Shown here one piece after another: positions 32,088 through 42,012 of a stretch of DNA of 59,836 bases; position 1 is the first letter of the stretch, and each line of letters opens with the position of its first letter. This DNA is from Alphaproteobacteria bacterium. Lineage in GTDB: Bacteria > Pseudomonadota > Alphaproteobacteria > ATCC43930 > CGMCC-115725. The stretch lies in the NCBI GenBank assembly GCA_028871455.1, contig JAGWNF010000019.1, forward strand, positions 1-59,836, given 5' to 3'. Both the position numbers and the translations under genes were made by a program. Below the pieces are notes generated by a model, which had not been told where the DNA came from, searched no databases, and saw only the letters and a list, made by a program, of their open reading frames with translations.

Positions 32088-33230
32088 TCAAGAAGCGGCG
32101 ACCTCCGCCGGCTCGGCCGCCTTCTCGTCTTGCTTTTTCGCTTCGATCTCGGCGGCTTTCTTCTCGACCAGCTCGACCAAGTGATCGACGATGTTCTGGT
32201 CCTTGAGGCGATGGTGCGGCACGCCCGCGACATAGACCTGGTGCGTGTTGTTGCCGCCGCCGGTGAAGCCGATATCGGTCTCGCGCGCCTCGCCCGGGCC
32301 GTTGACGACGCAGCCGATAACCGACAGCGTCATCGGCGTGGTGATGTGCGCCAGCCGCTGCTCCAGAATCTCGACCGTCTTGATCACCTCGAAATTCTGC
32401 CGCGCGCAGGACGGGCACGAGATCACCGTGACGCCGCGCCGGCGCAGGCCGAGCGCCTTGAGAATCTCGTAGCCGATCTTGATTTCCTCGACCGGCTCGG
32501 CCGAGAGCGAGACACGGATGGTGTCGCCGATCCCGGCCCAGAGCAGCGAGCCCATGCCGATCGCCGACTTGGTCGTGCCGGTGAGCATGCCACCGGCCTC
32601 GGTGATGCCAAGATGGAGCGGATAATCGCAAGCCTCGGCCAACTGCTGATAGGCCGCGACAGCTAGAAACACGTCCGACGCTTTGCACGAGATCTTGAAC
32701 TCGAAGAAGTCGTTGTCCTCGAGAATCTTGGCGTGGTTCAGCGCGCTCTCGACCATGGCCTCCGGGCAGGGCTCGCCGTAGCGCTCGAGCAGGTCGCGCT
32801 CGAGCGAGCCGGCGTTGACGCCGATGCGCATCGAGCAGCCGTGATCCTTCGCTGCCTTCACCACCTCGCGCACGCGCTCGGCTGAGCCGATATTGCCGGG
32901 ATTAATGCGCAGGCACGCCGCGCCGTTCTTCGCCGCCTCGATCGCCCGCTTGTAGTGGAAATGGATGTCGGCGACGATCGGCACCTTCACCTGACGCACG
33001 ATGTCTCTGAGCGCCGCCGACGATTCCTCATCGGGGCAGGAGACGCGCACGATGTCGGCACCGGCACGCTCGAGCGCCTGAATCTGTTCGATCGTCGCCT
33101 TGACGTCGTGGGTGAGAGTGTTGGTCATCGACTGCACCGTGATCGGCGCGTCGCCGCCGACCGGCACCGGACCGACGTGAATCTTCCGGCTCTTCCGTCG
33201 AGTGATATCGCGATAGGGACGCACGCTCAT
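32088..33230 (-). CDS. ispG: 4-hydroxy-3-methylbut-2-enyl diphosphate synthase
   Basis: A 380-residue IspG (GcpE), the penultimate MEP-pathway enzyme, carrying a 4Fe-4S cluster. The N-terminal TIM barrel starts [10 protein letters not shown] and contains [11 protein letters not shown]. Cluster ligands are the two Cys in [10 protein letters not shown] and the Cys of [12 protein letters not shown]. It is the short bacterial form without the central insert of plant proteins. The ~20-residue C-terminal extension is Lys/Glu/Ala-rich. It lies between rodZ and hisS on one strand. Confidence 0.97.
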   Translation of the reverse strand: MSVRPYRDITRRKSRKIHVGPVPVGGDAPITVQSMTNTLTHDVKATIEQIQALERAGADIVRVSCPDEESSAALRDIVRQVKVPIVADIHFHYKRAIEAAKNGAACLRINPGNIGSAERVREVVKAAKDHGCSMRIGVNAGSLERDLLERYGEPCPEAMVESALNHAKILEDNDFFEFKISCKASDVFLAVAAYQQLAEACDYPLHLGITEAGGMLTGTTKSAIGMGSLLWAGIGDTIRVSLSAEPVEEIKIGYEILKALGLRRRGVTVISCPSCARQNFEVIKTVEILEQRLAHITTPMTLSVIGCVVNGPGEARETDIGFTGGGNNTHQVYVAGVPHHRLKDQNIVDHLVELVEKKAAEIEAKKQDEKAAEPAEVAAS

Positions 33231-33340
33231 GACGGAACCTCTTCGAACCCTTGCAATGCCAGATTAGGAGCCCCGGGATCGGCACCCGGCTGGCCCGGGT
33301 TATAGCGCGTTTTACGGCCTCAAACCAAGGCCGAAGCGCC

Positions 33341-34417
33341 TCAGTTGACGACCGCGGTGCCGGCCTTGAGTAGCGCGGGATCGAGGCGGATATCGTGACG
33401 TACCTTGCCGGTGAATGGCGGCGCGGCACGGCCATCGACCGTCACGGTCAGGCCGTCCGCGTTGCCGGCATAGAGTTGCAATCCCGGCTGGTCTGGCACG
33501 CGATAAACGTCGCCGACCTTCAGCAAGTGCTCGAACATTGTTGTCCCATTTTGGTCACGAACCTTCACCCAGCAATCGGATCGCGCGCGGATGACAATGC
33601 GCGCCGCTCCGTCAATGACGCCGAAGACGTGCGTATCGCTCGGCCCCAGGGTCACAGTCGTGTCCGACGGTACCGCCGCGGTCTGCGGCGGTGGACCGGC
33701 CTCGGTATGCGGCGACGGCAGCGGCGCGATGCCCGGCGGCGGCTTCAGCACCGGCGCGACCGGCGGATTGACGTCGGCGGCCGGATGCGTCGGCGGCGAC
33801 GCCGGACCGGCGGGCGAGGCCGGTGCCGGTGTCGCCGACACCGGCGGTGAGCTCGCCGGCGGGGCGACGGAAGGCGTCGACGTCGTCGGCGCGCTCTTCG
33901 GCGGCGCCGCCGGCAGCAGCGACGCCGGGACCGCGCTCACGCGTTCGGGCCGAACGCGACCACCCGACGAGAGGTAATACCAGCCGCCATAAGCGGCGAG
34001 CAGCAACAGCACCGCCGCCGCGAGAATCCGGCCGCGCGGAATGCCACGTTCGCCAAGCGGCACCGGGAACACCAGATCGCGGGAAATCTCGAATCCGCTC
34101 GCCTCCTGCTTGAAGCGCCGCACGGCTTCTTCGCCGTCGAGGCCGAGATGCACGGCGTAGGCGCGCACGAAGCCGAGCGCGTAGACCGGTGCCGGCAGCC
34201 GGTCGTAGCGGCCCTCCTCGATCGCGACCAGATACTGCGCACGGATGCGCAGCGCGTTAGCGATCCGTTCGATGTCACCGCCATAGCTTTCACGGGTTTC
34301 GCGCAAGAGCGCGCCGATCGTGTGCTTCGGCCGCGCGGGCGCAGCATCGACGTCGAGCGCGGCGTCCGGCGGACCGCTCTCCGATTCCGAGCCATTTTGG
34401 TCCGGGAAAGACGACAT
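33341..34417 (-). CDS. rodZ: RodZ-like cytoskeletal protein (HTH plus DUF4115)
   Basis: A 358-residue bitopic membrane protein. The N-terminal HTH_25 domain (~30-105; GALLRETRESYGGDIERIA, RYDRLPAPVYALGFVRAYA) is the MreB-binding part of RodZ. One transmembrane helix follows (~140-160; RILAAAVLLLLAAYGGWYYL). A long Pro/Ala/Ser linker (~165-260) leads to a periplasmic DUF4115 domain (DCWVKVRDQNGTTMFEH). I chose ATG 34417, with GAGGG six bases upstream. It lies 67 bases after ptsP and is probably in the same run. Confidence 0.85.
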   Translation of the reverse strand: MSSFPDQNGSESESGPPDAALDVDAAPARPKHTIGALLRETRESYGGDIERIANALRIRAQYLVAIEEGRYDRLPAPVYALGFVRAYAVHLGLDGEEAVRRFKQEASGFEISRDLVFPVPLGERGIPRGRILAAAVLLLLAAYGGWYYLSSGGRVRPERVSAVPASLLPAAPPKSAPTTSTPSVAPPASSPPVSATPAPASPAGPASPPTHPAADVNPPVAPVLKPPPGIAPLPSPHTEAGPPPQTAAVPSDTTVTLGPSDTHVFGVIDGAARIVIRARSDCWVKVRDQNGTTMFEHLLKVGDVYRVPDQPGLQLYAGNADGLTVTVDGRAAPPFTGKVRHDIRLDPALLKAGTAVVN

Positions 34418-34484
34418 GGACCCTCGGCAGGAATAGTGTCCCAAGGCGCCCGCAGTCGCAACCGTCGTCGGAATCGCGACGCGC

Positions 34485-36755
34485 TCAGATTTCCACGCCG
34501 TGGTCGCGGGCGAAGTCGTGCAGACTCCCGCGCAAGCTGCCGGCGTGACCGCCGAGCGTCGCAAGGAAGTCGCGCAGGATGCCGCAGTCGAGTGAGCGCA
34601 CCATTGCCTTGACCCGGCCGAACGAGCGCGGTGCCATCGACAGATTGCGATAGCCGACCGCGATCAGCGCCATCGCGCCGAGCGGATCGCCGGCCATCTC
34701 GCCGCAGAGCGCAAACGGCTTGCCGGCGGCGCCACACGCCCGCGCGATATCGGTCAGCACCCGCAGCACCGCCGGCGAGAGATAGTCGTAGCGCTCGGCG
34801 ACCCGCGCGTTACCACGGTCAGCAGCGAACAGGAATTGCAGCAGATCGTTGGTGCCGACCGAGATGAAGTCGACGCGCTTCAACAGGTCCGGTAGCTGCC
34901 AAAGCAGGGCGGGTACCTCGAGCATGACGCCGGCTTCGACCGCCTTCGGCAGCGTGCCGCCGCGCTTGCGCACGCGGTCGAGTTCGAGGCTGAGCACCTC
35001 GCGCGCCGCATCGAACTCGGCAATCTCGGCAACCATCGGGAACATGACGCGCAGCAGCTTGCCCGAAGCCGCGCGGATGAAGGCGCGCAGCTGCTGGCGC
35101 AACAGCGCCGGGCGGTCGAGGGCGATGCGTACGGCCCGCCAACCCATCGCCGGATTTTCCTCGCGCTCGCCTTCCATGTAAGGCAGCAGCTTGTCGCCGC
35201 CGATATCGAGCGTCCGGAACGTCACCGGCCGCTCGCCAGCTTGGTCGAGCACGCGGCGGTAGAGCGCCGCCTGCTGCACCACGGTCGGAAATTCCTCGCG
35301 CAGCATGAATTGCAATTCGGTGCGGAACAGGCCGATGCCATGCGCGCCGGCCTCGCCGAGATAAGGCAGGTCGATCAGCAGCCCGGCGTTGAGATTGAGC
35401 TCGATGCGCACGCCGTCCTTGGTTTCGGCCGGCAGGTCCTTTAGCGCGGCATACTGTTCCTGCTGGCCCTGACGGATGCGGATGCGCGCCTGCGCCGCTT
35501 GCACCAGGTCCTCGGTCGGACGCAGCACGACGAGCGCATCGTCGCCGTCGACCACAACGAGATCGCCGGCCTCGACGCGCAGCAACACGTCCTTAACGCG
35601 GCCGACGACCGGGATATCGAGCGCCCGCGCGACGACGGCGACGTGGGCTCCGGGCGAGCCTTCCTCAAGCACCACACCCTTCAACCGGCGGCGATCGTAA
35701 TCGAGCAACTCGGCTGGCCCCATGCTGCGCGCGACCAGCACGAACTCCTCGGGCAATTCCCCCTGCCGCGCGGCGGTGGTCGGCTTGCCGGTGAGATGCG
35801 ATTGCAGTCGGTTAGCGACATCCTCGAGGTCGGCGAGGCGCTCCTTGATGTAGGGATCGGTCGCCTGCAGCAGCCGCGCGCGAGTGTTGTCGAGCACGCG
35901 CTGAACCGCCGCTTCCGCCGTTAGGCCCCCGCGCACCGCGTCGGCGATGCGCTGAAGCCAGCCGCGGTCGGCCGCAAACATGCGATAGGTTTCCAGCACG
36001 TCCTGGTGTTCGCCGGAATCGGGCATGTCGGTCTGCGCCAACAGTTGGTCGATCGCGTTCTGCATCGCGGCCGTCGCCTCGCGCAGACGTTCGAGTTCGG
36101 CATCGATGTCCTCGGCCACGATGCGGCGGATCGCGACCCGCGGCTGGTGCAGCACAGCCTGGCCGACAGCGAGGCCAGCGTTGAGCCGGACGCCATCGAG
36201 CCGCGTCGGCAACGTGACATTGCCCTCGCCCGGCTGCTGCTCCACCGGACTGACCAAGTCGCCCGAAGCCGCGATCTCCGCCAGCACCATGGCGATGGTC
36301 TGCAGCACTTCGATCTCGTCCTCGGTGTAATGGCGCTGGGTGCGGTTCTGCACCACCAGCACGCCGAGGACGCGGCCGCCGCGCAGGATCGGCACGCCCA
36401 TGAGCGAGTGATAGATCTCTTCGCCGGTCTCGGGTCGGTAGGCGAAATCAGGATGCGATTGCGCTTCGGCCAGCGCCAGCGGCCGCGCCGTCGCGGCGAT
36501 CACACCGACTAAACCCTCGCCCACGAGCAGGCGCGTGCGGTGCACCGCTTCCGGTCGCAGGCCTTCAGTGGCGAACAGTTCCAGCAAGTCGCCAGCGCGG
36601 CGGATGTAGCACGAGCACACCTCGGCCACCATGTCGGCTGCGACGATGCGCACGATCGTGTCAAGTTTCTGCTGGGCCGTCCCCTCGCCGGCCATCACGT
36701 CGCGCAAACGACGGAGGACGCGGCGGGACCCAGCGGCCGCCGCGCCAGGTTCCAT
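34485..36755 (-). CDS. ptsP: PtsP: phosphoenolpyruvate-protein phosphotransferase of the nitrogen PTS
   Basis: A 756-residue EI-Ntr. An N-terminal GAF domain (~20-165; binds glutamine or 2-oxoglutarate-type signals in known homologues) precedes enzyme I. The phospho-His is in GAHVAVVARALDIPVVG. The PEP-binding barrel has GIGLFRTELQFM, TFRTLDIGGDKLLPY and FISVGTNDLLQFLFAADR. It passes phosphate from PEP to NPr. Its ATG overlaps the preceding stop as TGATG, so it is coupled to the flavin oxidoreductase gene and, through that, to lysC. NPr and EIIA-Ntr are not in this window. Confidence 0.95.
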   Translation of the reverse strand: MEPGAAAAGSRRVLRRLRDVMAGEGTAQQKLDTIVRIVAADMVAEVCSCYIRRAGDLLELFATEGLRPEAVHRTRLLVGEGLVGVIAATARPLALAEAQSHPDFAYRPETGEEIYHSLMGVPILRGGRVLGVLVVQNRTQRHYTEDEIEVLQTIAMVLAEIAASGDLVSPVEQQPGEGNVTLPTRLDGVRLNAGLAVGQAVLHQPRVAIRRIVAEDIDAELERLREATAAMQNAIDQLLAQTDMPDSGEHQDVLETYRMFAADRGWLQRIADAVRGGLTAEAAVQRVLDNTRARLLQATDPYIKERLADLEDVANRLQSHLTGKPTTAARQGELPEEFVLVARSMGPAELLDYDRRRLKGVVLEEGSPGAHVAVVARALDIPVVGRVKDVLLRVEAGDLVVVDGDDALVVLRPTEDLVQAAQARIRIRQGQQEQYAALKDLPAETKDGVRIELNLNAGLLIDLPYLGEAGAHGIGLFRTELQFMLREEFPTVVQQAALYRRVLDQAGERPVTFRTLDIGGDKLLPYMEGEREENPAMGWRAVRIALDRPALLRQQLRAFIRAASGKLLRVMFPMVAEIAEFDAAREVLSLELDRVRKRGGTLPKAVEAGVMLEVPALLWQLPDLLKRVDFISVGTNDLLQFLFAADRGNARVAERYDYLSPAVLRVLTDIARACGAAGKPFALCGEMAGDPLGAMALIAVGYRNLSMAPRSFGRVKAMVRSLDCGILRDFLATLGGHAGSLRGSLHDFARDHGVEI

Positions 36756-37849
36756 CAGGCTTCCGCCCGGGAGCGCAGCGTTGCGCCGCGCTCTCCCTTG
36801 GTATCGTGCTCGCGACCGAACGCCGCGCGCGACAGCAGCGCATCGATCGCTTGTGCCACCAGCTCGTCTAGAATCTCCTGCGTCGACTGCTCGCGCGTCA
36901 CCATGCCAACGCTCTGACCCGCCATCAGCGAGCCGCCTTCGATATCGCCATCGATCACGGCACGGCGCAACGCGCCGACCCAGAAACGTTCGATTTCGAG
37001 CTGCGCATCCTTCTGCGACAAAGTGCCTTTGGTGAAGCGCTCGAGGACATCGCGCTGCTTTTCCATGAAGGCGCGCGTGCCCTCGTTGGCGAGCGCGCGC
37101 ACGGGAATCACCGGAAAGCGCGGATCGAGCTGCACCGATGGCACCGCATCGCGTGCCGCGGCGCGGATGAAAGCCTGTTTGAACCGCGGATGCGCGATGG
37201 ACTCATGCGCGCAGACGAACCGCGTTCCGAGCTGCACGCCGGACGCTCCCATCTCAAGATAGGACGCGATCGCCGCGCCATGGCCGATGCCGCCGGCAAC
37301 GAAAACGGGCACTTCGGTTACGTGCGGCAGGATTTCCTGCGCCAACACGCTGGTCGAAACCGGGCCGATATGGCCGCCCGCCTCCATGCCTTCGATGATG
37401 ATGGCGTCGGCGCCCATACGGATCAGCTTCTTGGCAATGGCCAGCGCCGGCGCGAAGCACAGCAGCTTGGCGCCCGACTGCTTCACCCGCGCCACCGCCA
37501 GCGCCGACGGCAGCGCGCCGGCGAGCACAATGTGGCTGACGCGGCGCTGCGTGCACGCGTCGATGAGCTCCATCAGCTCGGGATGGAGCGTGATGAGGTT
37601 GACGCCGAACGGCTTGGCCGTGAGCGCCTGAGTCGCGGCGATCTCGGCGTCGAGCTGCGCCGGGTTCATTGAACCACAGGCGATGACGCCGAAACCGCCA
37701 CCGTTCGAGATCGCGGCGACGAGATGGCGCTCCGACACCCAAGTCATGGCGCCACCCATGATGGCGCGTTCGGTGCCGAGCAGACGGCGGCCACGCGCCC
37801 ACAGCCGGTCGAGCCAGTCTGCGGCACGAGTCCGGTCGGTGGCGGTCAT
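36755..37849 (-). CDS. NAD(P)H-dependent flavin oxidoreductase (nitronate monooxygenase / FabK-like)
   Basis: A 364-residue FMN-binding TIM barrel. It has AIMGGAMTWVSERHLVAAISNGGGFG near the start, the phosphate-binding VFVAGGIGHGAAIASYLEMGASGV, and EAGGHIG with the His used by the family. Nitronate monooxygenases, 2-nitropropane dioxygenases and FabK-type enoyl-ACP reductases share this fold, and sequence reading alone does not separate them. It is translationally coupled on both sides: a four-base overlap with lysC upstream and a one-base overlap with ptsP downstream. Confidence 0.88.
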   Translation of the reverse strand: MTATDRTRAADWLDRLWARGRRLLGTERAIMGGAMTWVSERHLVAAISNGGGFGVIACGSMNPAQLDAEIAATQALTAKPFGVNLITLHPELMELIDACTQRRVSHIVLAGALPSALAVARVKQSGAKLLCFAPALAIAKKLIRMGADAIIIEGMEAGGHIGPVSTSVLAQEILPHVTEVPVFVAGGIGHGAAIASYLEMGASGVQLGTRFVCAHESIAHPRFKQAFIRAAARDAVPSVQLDPRFPVIPVRALANEGTRAFMEKQRDVLERFTKGTLSQKDAQLEIERFWVGALRRAVIDGDIEGGSLMAGQSVGMVTREQSTQEILDELVAQAIDALLSRAAFGREHDTKGERGATLRSRAEA

Positions 37850-39066
37850 TCGGCGTCGAGTCCGTAGGCGGTGTGCAGCGCGCGTACGGCGAGCTCGGTG
37901 TACTCCTCGGCCACCAGTACGCTCACCTTGATCTCCGACGTCGAGATCACCTGGATATTGATATTCTTGTTGGCGAGCGTCGAGAACATCTTCTGCGCCA
38001 CGCCCGCATGGCTGCGCATGCCGACGCCGATCACTGAGATCTTGACCACGTTAGGGTCGGGCTTGAGCTCAGCATAGGCCAACGCTTTCCGCTGCGCCTC
38101 GAGCACCTTCACCGCGCGCGCCAAGTCCGCCTTGCTGACGGTGAAGGTCAGGTCGGTCGTGCGGCCGTCGTCGGAGATGTTCTGGACGATCATGTCAACG
38201 TTGATCGCGTGCTCGGCCAGCGGACCGAAGATCGCCGCCGCGACGCCGGGCCGGTCGGGGACCTTGACCAGAGTCACTTTGGCGTCGTCGCGGCTATAGG
38301 CGATGCCGCTCACCACCTGCTTTTCCAAGATCTCGTCCTCGTCCACCACTAGCGTCCCCGGCGTATCCTCGAAACTGGAAAGGACCTGGACACGGACACG
38401 ATGGTTCATCGCCATCTCGACCGACCGCGTCTGCAAGACCTTCGCGCCTTGCGAAGCGAATTCCAGCATCTCCTCGTAGGTTATTCTATCGAGCTTGCGC
38501 GCCTTCGCAACGATACGCGGGTCCGAGGTATAGACGCCGTCAACATCGGTGAAGATATCGCAGCGCTCGGCCTCAAGCGCCGCCGCCAGCGCCACTGCCG
38601 AGGTATCGGAGCCGCCGCGGCCGAGCGTCGTCACGCGCGAATCGGGGCCAAGGCCTTGGAAGCCGGCGACCACCGCGACCTGACCACGCCTCAATCGTGC
38701 CTGGAGTTCGGCGACCAGGATCTCGGTTATCCGAGCACGGCCGTGCATGCCGTCGGTCCGGATTGGAATCTGCCAGCCGAGCCACGACCGGGCATCGACG
38801 CCAAGATCCTGCAGCGCCAGCGCCAGCAGCCCCGCCGTCACCTGCTCGCCGGAAGCAACGACGACGTCGTACTCGCGTGCGTCGTGCAGTCGCGCGATCT
38901 GGTTCGTCCACTCGACGAGCTGGTTCGTGGCACCGGCCATGGCCGAAACCACGACCGCGACCTCGCTACCGGCGTCGACCTCGCGCTTGACGCGCAGGGC
39001 GACGTTCTTGATCCGATCGATCCCGGCGACGGAGGTGCCGCCGAACTTCTGTACTATGCGTGCCAT
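37846..39066 (-). CDS. lysC: Aspartate kinase
   Basis: A 406-residue monofunctional aspartokinase, the first step to Lys, Thr, Met and diaminopimelate. Catalytic segments are VQKFGGTSVA at the start, VASGEQVT and TLGRGGSDTSAVALAAAL. Two ACT domains at the C terminus (~265-330 and ~345-406) bind feedback inhibitors; the second has VSVIGVGMRSHAGVAQKMF. I chose ATG 39066; a longer frame from 39144 would run into the divergent promoter. ubiG starts 119 bases away on the other strand. Confidence 0.97.
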   Translation of the reverse strand: MARIVQKFGGTSVAGIDRIKNVALRVKREVDAGSEVAVVVSAMAGATNQLVEWTNQIARLHDAREYDVVVASGEQVTAGLLALALQDLGVDARSWLGWQIPIRTDGMHGRARITEILVAELQARLRRGQVAVVAGFQGLGPDSRVTTLGRGGSDTSAVALAAALEAERCDIFTDVDGVYTSDPRIVAKARKLDRITYEEMLEFASQGAKVLQTRSVEMAMNHRVRVQVLSSFEDTPGTLVVDEDEILEKQVVSGIAYSRDDAKVTLVKVPDRPGVAAAIFGPLAEHAINVDMIVQNISDDGRTTDLTFTVSKADLARAVKVLEAQRKALAYAELKPDPNVVKISVIGVGMRSHAGVAQKMFSTLANKNINIQVISTSEIKVSVLVAEEYTELAVRALHTAYGLDAE

Positions 39067-39185
39067 GGCGATGAGGGCCCGCGGGGCTGGGAGTTGCCGG
39101 CAAAAGGGCGCGTATTCATACTCTTTCCGGCAAGACCGGGGCAAGGCGGCAAGCTGGAAAGACGCGGGATGGAAAGGGCTGAGGG

Positions 39186-40028
39186 ATGGCCGACGACGCG
39201 GCGCGCGTGGAACGGCCGATGAGTTCGCTGCGCCGCAAACCGCACCGGGCGCCGGTCCGCCGTCGGCGCAAGACCGGCCCGCCGCGGCGCCGCTCGACGG
39301 TCGACGCCGGCGAAGTCGCCAACTTCGCCGCCGTCGCCCGCGCGTGGTGGGATCCGGATGGCGAGTTCCGACCGCTCCACCGGATCAATCCGGCCCGTCT
39401 CGCCTTCATCCGTGACCAGTTGGTCCGCCATTTCGCGCGCGCCGCCGCGTCGACGCGGCCGCTCGTCGGCCTGTCACTGCTCGATATCGGCTGCGGCGGC
39501 GGCCTCGTCACGGAACCGATGGCCCGCCTCGGCTTTCGGGTTACCGGCATCGATGCCGACGCAACAGCGATCGGCATTGCGCGCGACCATGCGGCGCAAT
39601 CGGGCCTCGCGATCGCGTACCGTCGGGCCGCAGCCGAAGACGTGGCACGCGGGCGCCAGCGTTTCGACGTGGTCCTGGCGCTCGAGGTCGTCGAGCACAG
39701 CGCCGACCCGGCTCTTTTCCTCGCGACGGCGGCCCAATTAATCAGGCCAGGCGGCGCTTTGATCTTGTCGACGATCAACCGAACTACGCGCGCTTTCTTG
39801 ACCGCCATTGTCGGTGCCGAGTACCTGCTGCGCTGGATTCCGCGCGGCACGCACCACTGGTCAAAATTCCTGCGGCCGTCGGAAGTAGCTGAAATGCTTC
39901 GAAAAAGCCGCCTCGAGATGGGGACGGTTGCCGGCCTGAGATACCGTCCCGGTGGCGCCGGATGGCAGGTCGGCGGGCCACCTGACGTCAATTATTTACT
40001 GTTTGCCAGCAAACCACCGGGGAAATAA
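39186..40028 (+). CDS. ubiG: Ubiquinone biosynthesis O-methyltransferase
   Basis: A 280-residue SAM-dependent methyltransferase that performs both O-methylations of ubiquinone synthesis. The family entry segment is STVDAGEVANFAAVARAWWDP, the SAM loop is LLDIGCGGGLVTEPMARLG, and EVVEHSADPALFL and RGTHHWSKFLRPSE are characteristic. The first ~36 residues are a basic Arg-rich extension absent from E. coli UbiG. ATG 39219 would shorten it, but AAAGGG upstream of 39186 favours the longer form. It diverges from lysC, a pairing common in alphaproteobacteria. Confidence 0.95.
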   Translation: MADDAARVERPMSSLRRKPHRAPVRRRRKTGPPRRRSTVDAGEVANFAAVARAWWDPDGEFRPLHRINPARLAFIRDQLVRHFARAAASTRPLVGLSLLDIGCGGGLVTEPMARLGFRVTGIDADATAIGIARDHAAQSGLAIAYRRAAAEDVARGRQRFDVVLALEVVEHSADPALFLATAAQLIRPGGALILSTINRTTRAFLTAIVGAEYLLRWIPRGTHHWSKFLRPSEVAEMLRKSRLEMGTVAGLRYRPGGAGWQVGGPPDVNYLLFASKPPGK

Positions 40029-40154
40029 TCTTATTTATTGGGCCGGTTTCGGATTGGATAAGTCCGGACGGCGAGCGTTTCCTCAGTCCAAAGGCGGAGA
40101 TCAACCGTCGGTCTTGGAGGGAATGCGGGGGGTTGTTTTTCCGATGGTGCATCC

Positions 40155-40700
40155 ATGAACGCTTTCGCGCCGCCGCCCGGCGAGGCCGTGCGGCTGTCTG
40201 GCAAAATCAAATGGTTCAATCGCAGCAAGGGCTTCGGCTTCATCGTCCCGGATGACGGTACGAGTGATGTGTTCCTGCCGCTCGCGGTCCTCGAACGCTC
40301 GGGCTTCAGCGAGGCGCCCGACGGCGCCAGCATTAGCTTCGAATGGGTGCAGGGACCGAAGGGCCGCGCGGCAACCCAAGTGCTCGACCTCGACGCCTCT
40401 ACGGCGACACCGCGCGCGCCACGCGAGCGCGGCGGTTTCCGGCCGCGCGACGCCGGCGGCGACGCGCCGATGGGGCCGTCCGAATCGCTCGACGGCGTCG
40501 TCAAATGGTACGACCCAGCTCGTGGTTTCGGCTTCATTCTGCCGAATGACGGCAGCAAGGACATTTTCGTCCACGTCACGGCGCTGCGGCGGTCCGGCAT
40601 CGACGGGCTCGAGCCCGGTCAGCCGGTGCGCATGATGGTGTCGCAGGCGCGGCGCGGCCGCGAGGCCTCGTCGATCGAACTGCTGCCGCACGGCGGCTGA
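40155..40700 (+). CDS. Twin cold-shock-domain protein
   Basis: A 181-residue protein with two cold-shock domains joined by an Arg/Gly-rich linker (~75-112). The first (~14-75) has KIKWFNRSKGFGFIVP with a good RNP1, but its RNP2 position reads DVFLPL instead of the usual VFVH. The second (~115-178) has VVKWYDPARGFGFILP and DIFVHV, both intact. Double-CSD proteins of this size are typical of alphaproteobacteria and bind RNA or single-stranded DNA. There is no obvious ribosome site before ATG 40155, and the 126-base leader could act on translation. Confidence 0.9.
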   Translation: MNAFAPPPGEAVRLSGKIKWFNRSKGFGFIVPDDGTSDVFLPLAVLERSGFSEAPDGASISFEWVQGPKGRAATQVLDLDASTATPRAPRERGGFRPRDAGGDAPMGPSESLDGVVKWYDPARGFGFILPNDGSKDIFVHVTALRRSGIDGLEPGQPVRMMVSQARRGREASSIELLPHGG

Positions 40701-40706
40701 CGCTTC

Positions 40707-41954
40707 TCAGGACGAACGGCGGCTAACAGCTGGGCCGGCGATGATCGTCGCCGCGGCCGCGGCGAAGAATGCGACGTGATAGCTGCCGGTCCATCCTACG
40801 ATCGTGCCGAAAATCGGCGGGCCGATCAGCGCGCCGATGAAGGTGAGCGCCAGCGCGCCGCCAGTTGCCGTGCCGGCGCCGCCCATCGGTGCGAGTCGCG
40901 CCACTTCGGCCAGGAACACGCCGTTCCAACCCAGCACGACGGCGCCAAGCGCAGCAGCCACGATCAGCACCAGCGGCAAAGGCCAGCTCGGACCGACAAA
41001 GGCCAGCGCGATCGCCATCGCGCCGATCATGACACCGAGCAGGCTCAGTGCCTGACGCGCGTTGACCAGCCGGTCAGCGGTCCAGTCCCAGAGAATGCGG
41101 CCGACGATGCCAGCGCCCTGCAACACCGCCATCACCAGCCCGGCCGCAACCAGCGCCATCTGCGCATGCGCGGTCAGGAACGTCACAACAAACGCGCCGA
41201 GGCAGAGCTGCATCGCCGAATAGGTGACCGAGGCGAACGCCAAGTGGCGGAGCGCCGGTTGGCCGACGACCATGCGGATGGCCGCGACGATGTGGCTGCC
41301 GCCCGCGGCTTTCGGATCGACGTCGTCGTCGAGGCTCTTGTGCAAGGGTTCGCAGACGAGCGCGAAAACCACGCTGGCGGCGGCCACCACCAGGGTCGCG
41401 CCGCGCCAGCCTAGCGGCAGCACCAGCACCGGCACGACCAATCCTGCCAGTACGCCGCCCACGGGAACGCCGGTCTGCTTGATCGAGAACACCAGGGCGC
41501 GCCGCGCCGGCGGCGTCTGCCGAATCAGGATGTGCGAACTCGCCGGCGTCATCGGTCCATAGCCGATGCCGATGAGCACTGCACCGACGAGACCGGCGAT
41601 GATCGACGCCGTGGCCAAGAAGGCCAGACCAGCGGCGCCAATCAGCAGCGAAGCCTGACTTACCCGGATGGCGCCATAGCGACGCACCGGACCGCCGGCC
41701 ATGCCGGTCGACAGGCATGCGGCGGCATAGACCACCGCTGTGAAGACGCCAATGTGGTCGGCGCTGACGCCGAAGGCCGGCGCCGCCACGCCCGCGAATA
41801 CCGGCGGCGCCAGCACCATCATGGTGGCCAGCGCCTGGATGGCGAGGGTGGCGATCAGCACCAGCACGATGCGGCGGCGGCGACGCGCCGCATCCAATGC
41901 TGCTGTGAATCCCGGGGATATCCGAATCGTGGGTATTGGCCGGTCGGAGGGCAC
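40707..41954 (-). CDS. MFS transporter
   Basis: A 415-residue carrier with about 12 predicted membrane helices, six before and six after a charged loop near residue 210 (HKSLDDDVDPKAAGG). The helix 2-3 loop GGPVRRYGAIRV and RQTPPARRALVFSIKQTGVPVGG are typical MFS segments. The substrate cannot be told. The start is GTG 41954 with no clear ribosome site. It converges on the cold-shock gene, ending six bases from it. Confidence 0.88.
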   Translation of the reverse strand: MPSDRPIPTIRISPGFTAALDAARRRRRIVLVLIATLAIQALATMMVLAPPVFAGVAAPAFGVSADHIGVFTAVVYAAACLSTGMAGGPVRRYGAIRVSQASLLIGAAGLAFLATASIIAGLVGAVLIGIGYGPMTPASSHILIRQTPPARRALVFSIKQTGVPVGGVLAGLVVPVLVLPLGWRGATLVVAAASVVFALVCEPLHKSLDDDVDPKAAGGSHIVAAIRMVVGQPALRHLAFASVTYSAMQLCLGAFVVTFLTAHAQMALVAAGLVMAVLQGAGIVGRILWDWTADRLVNARQALSLLGVMIGAMAIALAFVGPSWPLPLVLIVAAALGAVVLGWNGVFLAEVARLAPMGGAGTATGGALALTFIGALIGPPIFGTIVGWTGSYHVAFFAAAAATIIAGPAVSRRSS

Positions 41955-42012
41955 GTGATACCGTATTTAGTGGTTGGACGATCTCTCACCACGATATACG
42001 GGGGGATGGCTT

